Below, one piece after another: positions 35,501 through 41,423 of a stretch of DNA of 64,000 bases. Location: contig JAPLCP010000136.1 in NCBI GenBank assembly GCA_026392155.1, forward strand, positions 1-64,000, read 5' to 3'. Origin of the DNA: Armatimonadota bacterium (lineage in GTDB: Bacteria > Armatimonadota > Armatimonadia > Armatimonadales > Armatimonadaceae). Positions within the stretch are counted from its first letter, which is position 1. Every line of letters begins with the position of its first letter. The notes beneath the pieces were generated by a model, which made no database searches, was not told where the DNA came from, and saw only the letters and a list, made by a program, of their open reading frames with translations. Both the position numbers and the translations under genes were made by a program.

Positions 35501-35599
35501 AGTAAGGGCCTGTGGCTTGGGCGCGGGCTTCTGTGCCCCCGCCGTCAGCGCAATCCCCAGTACCGCCGCAGGGGCGGAGAGCTTAAGCCAGGATTTCAT
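32525..35599 (-). CDS. PSD1/DUF1549-DUF1553 protein with cytochrome c-like domain
   Basis: After a signal peptide (about 1-22), a planctomycete cytochrome-c-type domain contains the haem motif CAPCH (52-56) and a distal MPPGG. DUF1549 follows, with a second CxxCH in ACARCHDHKFDP, and then DUF1553 near the C-terminus (RTLVNRAWMHHFGDGF, HPELLDWLAGRF). These large exported proteins always pair with DUF1501 proteins. A role in oxidative attack on, or binding of, sulfated or other polysaccharides has been proposed but is not proven. The start at 35599 gives a proper signal peptide; 35614 is an alternative. It overlaps the stop of the upstream DUF1501 gene. Confidence 0.9.
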   Translation of the reverse strand: MKSWLKLSAPAAVLGIALTAGAQKPAPKPQALTPEQIQFFESKIRPILTGKCAPCHVDGVSRGGLSLDFRESWQHGGSSGPVVVPGSPEKSLLIERVKSAGAPMPPGGKLSATDIAALEAWVKMGAPDPRGAADVKTTSKLTGITDKAKSHWAFQPVEKPAIPKVKNAAWVKNPIDSFTLAKLEANNMVPNAPASRAALIRRAYYDLIGMPPTVEEVRAFLADKSPNAWEKVVDSLLANPHYGERWGRHWLDTARYSDTTGNPQNGQNRLADFRYANAWTYRDWVIGAINKDLPYNEFLMAQIAADQIPTMKDDPAQLAALGFMTVGKRFQDKNDLIDERIDTVTKATMGITVACARCHDHKFDPIPTADYYSLYGIFSSIDEPEVGPEIPGSGDPTQRGDYEKQEKVLLDKGRVAYYEYVGEKLEAFQKKAAGYLMLSTANPRSKEGAELAQKYGINPSNIRERDTIRILQQAVRTNKTAAEVMGPFNVLQRMPEGSFASQYAVAMGRMLGTASAPAAPAGRFGKQRAQQQQRTPGANIPVMKINPLIARELSSLKPRSMADVAEAYGRVFAKVADQRDAYIEARQKNQVLSVDSATAQLIEFPLGLPPASEFNSATHLRQLASRFNADNRAAARFPFDELNRLQLTHPGAPGHAMVVEDIEEPKDARILIRGEKQRPGDVVPRQVFALCMPGSTPQPVKEGSGRLELARAIAAPSNPLTARTLVNRAWMHHFGDGFIRTPDDLGNMSEKPSHPELLDWLAGRFMETGWSLKKLHKWVLTSNTYQQSTDTNAAYEKKDPANRLLWRANLRRLDFESIRDTMVALTGKLDPVLGGKPVNITDEPYIYRRSVYGYIDRLFLSDLLTQFDVSDPTMANTGRISTIVPQQALFFMNSAMAVDVARQVVRRDEVEKAQTDEERIKAIYLVLYQRSPKPEEIQVGLGFLTKIGSVAAGVETEATVAATGTGKGRAARKPVAKTPQKKGMGVGKFAPIRNNTEMVERKPLDSWELYTQALLCSNEFVYVS

Positions 35600-36974
35600 T
35601 GACGATATTCCCATAGTTGTCGGTCAAGCGAAAATCTCGCCCATTGTAGCGGTAGGTCAGCTTGGTATGATCAAAGCCCAGCACGCGAAGAATCGTCGCA
35701 TGAAAGTCATGGACATGCACGGGGTTGCTGGCGATGTTCATTCCCAGTTCATCGGTCTCGCCGTAGTGCATCCCACCTTTTACGCCGCCCCCTGCCATGA
35801 ACGAGCAGAAGCAGCGGGAGTGGTGATCCCGGCCCGACTGGTCGTTGATGCTGCCTGCTGTGGTCGGCGTGCGTCCAAACTCACCTCCCCAGATCACGAG
35901 TGTAGACTCTAGCAAGCCCCGCTCTTTCAAGTCCGCAATCAGCGCCGCAACGGGCTGATCCATCTCATTGGCCTTCTTGCCAATATTTTGCGCCAGTGCC
36001 TGGTGATGATCCCAGCCGCCGATGTCCACCTGCACGAAGCGCACGCCGCGCTCGACTAAGCGCCGGGCGCAGAGAAGCTTGCCACCAAAGTCCGACGAGC
36101 CGTACTTCGCACGGACAGCGGCAGGCTCTTTAGAGATATCAAAGGCATCGGTCGCGGCGGTCTGCATCTTAAAGGCCAGCTCGAAGGAGTCAATACGCGC
36201 TTCGAGCTGCTCATCGTGCTGAAACTTAGCGCTGTGGTTGCCATTGAGCTGCCGGGCCAGATCCAGCTGCGCCCGCTGCGCCGACGACGAGCTGAACTCG
36301 TTCTTGAGATTGAGTAGGACTTTATCTACAGGTTTACCAGGCGCAAAGTCCGCGCGGGTTCCCTGAAACGGGCTGGGGAGAAACGCCGACTGCCGCCACT
36401 CGGGGCTACCACCCAGGGTCACAAAACCGGGTAGGTCTTGGTTGTCAGTGCCTAGGCCGTAGAGCACCCAGCTCCCGAGGCTTGGCTTCACCAGCTGCGC
36501 AGAGCCTGTGTTCATCATCTTGGCTGCCACGGGATGCGCTGGTATATCGGTCTTCATGGAGCGAATCACGCACAAGTCATCGGCGAGCTTCTGCAAGTTG
36601 GGGAAGACATCACTGATCTCTAGCCCGCTCTGGCCACACTTAGTGAACTTGAAGGGCGAGGGGAAGATCACGCCGCTGGCCCCTGAGACACTCTGGCCAC
36701 GGAACTTTTCCATACCGGGCTTGGGATCAAACGTGTCTAGGTGTGAGGGTGCCCCGGAGGCGAAGATATGAATAACATGCTTGGCCTTCGCAGGCAGCGG
36801 GGCTTTCTTGGCTGCCGTGATCGCGTTTCCGTTGCCTTCCGCTTTGGCTTCCGCCGCAAACATCGCAGAGAGCGCGAGCCCTCCAATTCCCAGTCCCGTT
36901 CGGCTTAAAAACTCACGGCGCGAGGTAACAACCTCACGACCGGAACACAGCGCTACATCTCTTGAGTGGCTCAT
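35583..36974 (-). CDS. DUF1501 family exported protein
   Basis: The 463-residue protein has a Tat signal (SRREFLSRTGLGIGGLALS) and the DUF1501 fold, which is related to alkaline phosphatase/sulfatase. Characteristic segments are HIFASGAPSHLDTFDPKP, GVRFVQVDIGGWDHH, LVIWGGEFGRTP and GRDHHSRCFCSFMAGGGVKGG. It is the first gene of a two-gene operon with the PSD1 protein. An AAGGA Shine-Dalgarno lies 8 nt before the ATG. The enzymatic activity of DUF1501 proteins has not been established. Confidence 0.93.
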   Translation of the reverse strand: MSHSRDVALCSGREVVTSRREFLSRTGLGIGGLALSAMFAAEAKAEGNGNAITAAKKAPLPAKAKHVIHIFASGAPSHLDTFDPKPGMEKFRGQSVSGASGVIFPSPFKFTKCGQSGLEISDVFPNLQKLADDLCVIRSMKTDIPAHPVAAKMMNTGSAQLVKPSLGSWVLYGLGTDNQDLPGFVTLGGSPEWRQSAFLPSPFQGTRADFAPGKPVDKVLLNLKNEFSSSSAQRAQLDLARQLNGNHSAKFQHDEQLEARIDSFELAFKMQTAATDAFDISKEPAAVRAKYGSSDFGGKLLCARRLVERGVRFVQVDIGGWDHHQALAQNIGKKANEMDQPVAALIADLKERGLLESTLVIWGGEFGRTPTTAGSINDQSGRDHHSRCFCSFMAGGGVKGGMHYGETDELGMNIASNPVHVHDFHATILRVLGFDHTKLTYRYNGRDFRLTDNYGNIVNEILA

Positions 36975-37057
36975 AACGTCTTTCCTTACCCTCCATCTTC
37001 GGTAGTCTGGGGGTTAAGACGTATAAACAGATTCTCAGGTTCAGGTGCAATTTTCCA

Positions 37058-38155
37058 CTACTGCGACGCGGGTTGAATGGGCTGCCCCGCGGGCTGGATG
37101 GTGGAGGTGCCGTAGGCATTGATCTGGTTTCCCTGACCTAGCACACGATCCTGAGCCAGCTCAGATTCTTTGGACTTGGGAAAGCTTACCCACTTCGGGT
37201 CACCGTCTGAGATATAGCGTTCCCCCCCTGGTGCCATTAGTTTATCCACCCAGAACCGAACTCCATTAAGCCCATCAATCGAGTTGATTCTCTCTAGTCG
37301 AAGGTTATTAAATTTTTTGGAGGCCGGTGAGGGAATGGGGCGCCATGCGGCATCAAAAGCGGCCTGATACTCATAACGATGCCCTTTATCCTCCCCTTTG
37401 ATCAAAAGCGGCCAGAGAGTCTTGTCCTTAGGAAACTTTCCCATGGGAAGTGCTATCGTCTCTATCTTGACTTTAGGGTTGAGGCTTGTAATAAGCTTAT
37501 CGGCTCCTCCTACCTCCTGCTGCACTTGCGCCGCTGTGTAGTTGGCAAAGCTCTTGTGCACGATCGAGTGGTTCGCAATCTCACACCCACTTTTCAAGAG
37601 ATAGTCAATCTTGTCCTTACCCAAACCTGTTTGCCCAAAAGATTCATTGGTTGCTTTTGACTTGGGGAGAATAAAGAACGTCGCACGCACTTTCCAATCC
37701 GGGTGTGCTTTCACAAAGCGCTCGATGATGCCCAGTCCACAGTTCGGGTCTACCTGAGGGCCTTGATCTGTGGTGAGCAAGTTAAACTGCGTCCGGCGGG
37801 CATCATCGAAGGTAATGGCAACAGGCGTTCGACCGAGCGGCACATCTAAGCGATTGGCCACAATATCGGCGGCATTGACCAGATAGAACCCCTTGTCGTA
37901 GAGAAGCTGAAGGTCTTTCTCAAACGAGGCAACCGACCGATCCAGCGGCGTATTTTTCCCGCTCTTGCCAATGTCATGGTACATGATCACCGGGATCCGC
38001 CCCAGCTCATCGGGTCGTATTTTATCAGGATCAAACTTAGGAGGTTGTGGAGCGGGGGTGGGTGCAGGAGTTGTCGAAGAAACGGTCGTTCCTGGCTTAA
38101 TACAACCGGGCAAAAAAATTAGGATACAAGACAAGGCACAAGGGGTAATTCTCAC
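37058..38155 (-). CDS. Polysaccharide deacetylase lipoprotein
   Basis: From the GTG at 38155 the product has 365 residues, with a lipoprotein signal whose lipobox LPGC puts the lipidated Cys at position 18. A Pro/Thr-rich linker leads to a NodB-type deacetylase domain with VIMYHDIG, the metal-binding Asp pair in AITFDDARR, and NHSIVH. It would remove N- or O-acetyl groups from cell-wall or matrix glycans. The longer ATG frame (from 38260) is rejected because TATAAT sits exactly 6 nt before the GTG and the lipobox then lies at the normal distance from the start. Confidence 0.88.
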   Translation of the reverse strand: MRITPCALSCILIFLPGCIKPGTTVSSTTPAPTPAPQPPKFDPDKIRPDELGRIPVIMYHDIGKSGKNTPLDRSVASFEKDLQLLYDKGFYLVNAADIVANRLDVPLGRTPVAITFDDARRTQFNLLTTDQGPQVDPNCGLGIIERFVKAHPDWKVRATFFILPKSKATNESFGQTGLGKDKIDYLLKSGCEIANHSIVHKSFANYTAAQVQQEVGGADKLITSLNPKVKIETIALPMGKFPKDKTLWPLLIKGEDKGHRYEYQAAFDAAWRPIPSPASKKFNNLRLERINSIDGLNGVRFWVDKLMAPGGERYISDGDPKWVSFPKSKESELAQDRVLGQGNQINAYGTSTIQPAGQPIQPASQ

Positions 38156-38161
38156 AAAGCC

Positions 38162-38167
38162 ATTATA
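38162..38167 (-). promoter_or_regulatory. Consensus TATAAT 6 nt before a GTG start
   Basis: A perfect -10 hexamer on the minus strand lies 6 nt upstream of the GTG of the deacetylase gene, with no Shine-Dalgarno between. It predicts a leaderless mRNA with a GTG start. Confidence 0.6.
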
Positions 38168-38258
38168 TCGCCTGATTTCATCGTAAGATCTCCCTCCTGA
38201 ACGTTGATTCTTAAGTAGCTGTCCATGAGGCCGCAGACATGGATAAGGAGAAACTTTC

Positions 38259-38591
38259 ATGCAAACCCCAAAGGGAACCGTTTTTTTTCAGGTCAGTGGC
38301 ATGGTACTGATCTTGATCGCGACAACCCTCTATCAAAAGGGCCTGCCGCAAGAACCCAAGCTGAGTGCACTGGCCACCCAACGGAGCGATTATGAGCGCT
38401 ATGAAGAGGGTGGCTATCCGGGAGAAGATGCTGTCGAGCGGAACCAGCGCCTTCAAATCGCGGAGCTTCTTCAGCGCTTTACACTACGTAGATCCCGTAT
38501 CTTTCCTAGCGGAGCTCATAGAACCGAGTGGCATTCTCGTAAAAGAGCTTGCGCTGGTCGGTTTCAGAACGGGTGGCGACAAGGGCTTTGA
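38259..38591 (+). CDS. Small single-pass membrane protein (hypothetical)
   Basis: The start has a strong Shine-Dalgarno (AAGGAG, 8 nt). The first 70 residues look like a genuine protein: a transmembrane segment (about 9-26, FFQVSGMVLILIATTLY), then a charged region (SDYERYEEGGYPGEDAVERNQRL). The last 30 residues are Arg-rich and lie antisense to the end of the amidohydrolase gene (86-bp overlap), so a true stop may have been lost. No family recognised. Confidence 0.5.
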   Translation: MQTPKGTVFFQVSGMVLILIATTLYQKGLPQEPKLSALATQRSDYERYEEGGYPGEDAVERNQRLQIAELLQRFTLRRSRIFPSGAHRTEWHSRKRACAGRFQNGWRQGL

Positions 38592-39357
38592 GGGTGGTGA
38601 TCCACTCTTTCAGGCTGGCTCGCAGTGTGCAGACAGGCCAGTCACTGGCAAAGATCACGCGCTCGGGGCCAAAGGTATCGAGGGTCTGGTTGATACAGGG
38701 CGCAAGCTGCTCGATGGCAGGTACTCCGGGCTTGGTTCCCGCGATAATACCGGAGATCTTGACGATGGTATTGGGACAGGCAGCGACCTGCTCTAGCCCG
38801 CGCTTCCATGCCCCCAGCTGCGCAGGTGTCCCGGTGACGGGCGCATTGCCGCAGTGATCCAGCACAAAGCGCGTCTCCGGACATTTTTTTGCCAGTGAGG
38901 CTCCATCGGCAAGCTCCCCAGAGCGCAGACAAAGATCAAAGCATAGCCCGCGCTTGCCAAGCTCCTGAGCCCCTGCCACGAACTCGGGCTTCAGGCAGTA
39001 GCCCTGTGGGAGCCCCCCATGGAGCACTTGCCGGACGCCTTTGAGATGCGGGCTGGAGATCTTGTCCAGATACGCCTTAAACTCTCGCGCCGCCGGATCG
39101 CCGCCCACAACCGCACCCACCATCGGGTTCTGGGGATCGTCACAGAGGCTGTACACATACTGCGCCTCTGCCTCGCGTTGATCCAAGCGCACATCCACCT
39201 CCATGTAGATCGTCGCCGAGATTCCCAGTCCCACCGTGTCCTGAGCATAGGTCTCGGGAGTATGGCTCTTACTCAGCGGCTCCGTGGCCTCTTTGAGCCA
39301 GGGAAGATCAAACCGATTTCGATCCCAAAGATGCTGATGTGTATCTATAATTCGCAT
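38506..39357 (-). CDS. COG3618-type amidohydrolase (lactonase-like)
   Basis: The 283-residue TIM-barrel enzyme begins with the metal-binding MRIIDTHQHLWD and has FVLDHCGN and ASDWPVC, typical of the amidohydrolase-2/COG3618 group, which includes L-fuconolactonase and L-rhamnonolactonase. It probably opens a sugar lactone, but the exact substrate is not decided. The ATG overlaps the stop of the preceding DUF1501 gene (TAATG), so it is the last gene of that operon. Confidence 0.88.
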   Translation of the reverse strand: MRIIDTHQHLWDRNRFDLPWLKEATEPLSKSHTPETYAQDTVGLGISATIYMEVDVRLDQREAEAQYVYSLCDDPQNPMVGAVVGGDPAAREFKAYLDKISSPHLKGVRQVLHGGLPQGYCLKPEFVAGAQELGKRGLCFDLCLRSGELADGASLAKKCPETRFVLDHCGNAPVTGTPAQLGAWKRGLEQVAACPNTIVKISGIIAGTKPGVPAIEQLAPCINQTLDTFGPERVIFASDWPVCTLRASLKEWITTLKALVATRSETDQRKLFYENATRFYELR

Positions 39358-40802
39358 TAGCGCTTGAGTTCCTTGATCACACGGCCCTCATCGGTGGGGC
39401 CAATCAGGCGATTTCCAAGGCCCTGGTAGTCGTAGTGGAGCTTGTAGGGATCAAGGCCAACTCGGTCAAGAATCGTGGCTTGGAGATCGCGAATGGTCAT
39501 TTTATTCTCGACGATCTTGTAGCCAAGCTCATCGGTCTTGCCGTAGGCTCCGGGCTTGGTGCCACCGCCTGCCATCCAGATCGTGAAGGCGTGGGGATGG
39601 TGGTCGCGGCCTAGAAATTTACTACCGCCACGCGCCTCGTTCATGGGGGTTCGGCCAAACTCGCCGCCCCAGACCACTAAGACATCATCGAGCATCCCAC
39701 GCTGCTTGAGGTCTTTGATGAGTGCCGCGCAGGCTTTGTCAGTCTCTCGGCACTTGGCGGGAAGTGCAGTCACTAAGTCGTCGCCCGAGCCGGTGCCGTG
39801 AATGTCCCAGCCCCAGTCATAGAGCTGGACGAAGCGGACGCCTTTTTCCACAAGTCTTCGCGCTAAAAGACAGTTATTGGCAAAACTTGCCTCGCCGGGC
39901 TTAGCCCCGTAGAGGTCCAGGGTCGCCTGGGACTCTTTCTTGATATCCGTTAGCTCCGGCACCGAGAGCTGCATCCGGTAGGCAAGCTCGTACTGCGCGA
40001 TGCGTGTCACGGTCTCCGGATCGCCCAGTGCCGCTGCCTCCTGCCGGTTGAGTTTTTCCAGTGCATCCAGGCTCCGCCGCCGCGTCTGGCGGTCTATTCC
40101 CGGCGGATCAGACAGATAAAGAATCGGGTCACCTGCTGAGCGACACTGAACGCCTTGATGAATGCTGGGCAGAAACCCACTCGACCAGAGACTCTTGCCC
40201 CCCGTCGGGTCGGTGCCACCAGAGAGCAACACCACAAAGCCGGGCAGGTCTTTATTTGCCGTCCCAATCCCATAGGTCATCCACGAGCCCATCGCCGCAC
40301 CGCCAGGGAAGGCGTTGCCGGTATAGAGAAATAGCTCAGCGGGGGCGTGGTTGAACTGCTCCGTAGACATGGAATGAATGATCGCCAGCTCATCGGCGAT
40401 ACTGGATGTGTGTGGCAGGAGATCACACATCCATGCACCACTCTGGCCGTACTGCTTGAACTTGTGTGGCGAGCCGAGTAGCTTTGGCTTGCCCTGGATA
40501 AAGGCGAAGCGCTCGCCTTTCAAATACGAATCCGGGCAGTCCTGCATGTGCAGCTCGTTGAGCTTGGGTTTGTAGTCGAGCAAGTCCAGCGACGGTGGCG
40601 CGCCAGACATGTGCAGGTAGATCACCGCCTTGGCTTTCGCCCCCCCCCGGCTGCTCGCACCACTCGCATCCCCCCTCCCTTTTGCAAAGGAGGGTTCTGG
40701 GTGGGTTGCGGCCAGCGCCAGTGCGCCCAGACCAAGGCCCGTCTTGCCAAAAAACGTTCGCCGCGACATCGCACGGGCTTGCATTAGTTCAAGTTCAGTC
40801 AT
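39357..40802 (-). CDS. DUF1501 family exported protein
   Basis: The 481-residue product carries a Tat signal (SRRTFFGKTGLGLGALALAA) and the DUF1501 core (VIYLHMSGAPPSLDLLDYKP, GVRFVQLYDWGWDIHG, VVWGGEFGRTPMNEARGG). It is the counterpart of the PSD1 protein at 41424-44075. Residues about 33-44, just after the signal peptide, are encoded by a palindromic repeat insertion. The start overlaps the end of the retropepsin-like gene (ATGA). Confidence 0.92.
   Translation of the reverse strand: MTELELMQARAMSRRTFFGKTGLGLGALALAATHPEPSFAKGRGDASGASSRGGAKAKAVIYLHMSGAPPSLDLLDYKPKLNELHMQDCPDSYLKGERFAFIQGKPKLLGSPHKFKQYGQSGAWMCDLLPHTSSIADELAIIHSMSTEQFNHAPAELFLYTGNAFPGGAAMGSWMTYGIGTANKDLPGFVVLLSGGTDPTGGKSLWSSGFLPSIHQGVQCRSAGDPILYLSDPPGIDRQTRRRSLDALEKLNRQEAAALGDPETVTRIAQYELAYRMQLSVPELTDIKKESQATLDLYGAKPGEASFANNCLLARRLVEKGVRFVQLYDWGWDIHGTGSGDDLVTALPAKCRETDKACAALIKDLKQRGMLDDVLVVWGGEFGRTPMNEARGGSKFLGRDHHPHAFTIWMAGGGTKPGAYGKTDELGYKIVENKMTIRDLQATILDRVGLDPYKLHYDYQGLGNRLIGPTDEGRVIKELKR
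40671..40705. repeat. Palindromic element inside the DUF1501 gene
   Basis: A near-perfect palindrome, CCCTCCCTTTTGC/GCAAAGGAGGG, followed by TTCTGGGTGGG lies in frame just after the Tat signal coding region. The order, palindrome then a spaced G-run, resembles the arms at 28586-28613 and 43681-43704. Confidence 0.65.
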
Positions 40803-41161
40803 GGCTCTATCCTTAGCTCCGAGCCTTCCTCAAAGCGAATCCCAAGATACTGTCCTGCGAGTAGTGCTCGCCCAATCAGAGGACGTTTTCCCATCGCGAT
40901 CACCTCCACACGTCGTAGCTCTCCTTGCCAGCGAACAGTTACTTGGTAGACACTGACCATAATGTCGGAGTCGTTTGCCAGATTCGCAGGCATTCGGTAG
41001 AAAAATGGTAGGTTCATTGCCTCAACAGCAGAGACAGGCAACGTGAGATAACCCGCAAAACCAGTGTCAATCACAAACTCCAGCTCGAAAGCGGGCATTT
41101 CGGGAAGCTGAAAAGGCACAGCAATAACGGGATACCCCTGAGAGATTTGTCCTATCATCAT
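40799..41161 (-). CDS. Clan AA (retropepsin-like) aspartic protease family protein
   Basis: A 120-residue single-domain protein with the catalytic motif D-T-G (32-34) in LEFVIDTGFAGYLTLP and the matching IGRALLAGQ near the C-terminus. It would act as a homodimer like retropepsins. Its start ATG-ATG overlaps the stop of the upstream small gene, so the two are translationally coupled. This gene pair is also seen widely in other bacteria, especially cyanobacteria. Its targets are unknown. It lies between a PSD1 and a DUF1501 gene that are normally adjacent. Confidence 0.85.
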   Translation of the reverse strand: MMIGQISQGYPVIAVPFQLPEMPAFELEFVIDTGFAGYLTLPVSAVEAMNLPFFYRMPANLANDSDIMVSVYQVTVRWQGELRRVEVIAMGKRPLIGRALLAGQYLGIRFEEGSELRIEP

Positions 41162-41418
41162 GCCTTTGTCTGAGTTAAAACTCCCCCAAAAGAATAAACT
41201 GCATTGTAGCCGATCCGCAAACAAAGCATAGAAGCATCAGGGTGCCGCTCACGGAGTCGCTCACCCGCAACAAGCCCCTCGTCCGCGACTTCAAAATCAC
41301 CGGACTCTACATCAATGGCAATCACTTTACCCTGGTTTTCTTCAACATCAACTTTAGAGGCGATCTGTTCCTGGTAGAGCTGCATGCCTCTGCGGTCAAT
41401 TTCTTCAACTGCTAACAT
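41158..41418 (-). CDS. Small partner protein of the clan AA protease (86 aa)
   Basis: The protein has an N-terminal helix (LAVEEIDRRGMQLYQEQI) and a conserved block GKVIAIDVESGDFEVADE followed by RIGYNAVYSFGG. This block recurs in small proteins encoded just upstream of clan AA aspartic proteases in other bacteria. Function is unknown; a substrate adaptor or inhibitor is conceivable. The start at 41418 follows AAAGGA by about 8 nt and lies 5 bp after the PSD1 stop. Confidence 0.8.
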   Translation of the reverse strand: MLAVEEIDRRGMQLYQEQIASKVDVEENQGKVIAIDVESGDFEVADEGLVAGERLRERHPDASMLCLRIGYNAVYSFGGVLTQTKA

Positions 41419-41423
41419 GATTA

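Noticed and set aside
38365-38796. 143-residue plus-strand frame
   Set aside because: Most of it is antisense to the well-supported amidohydrolase and it has no start signal.
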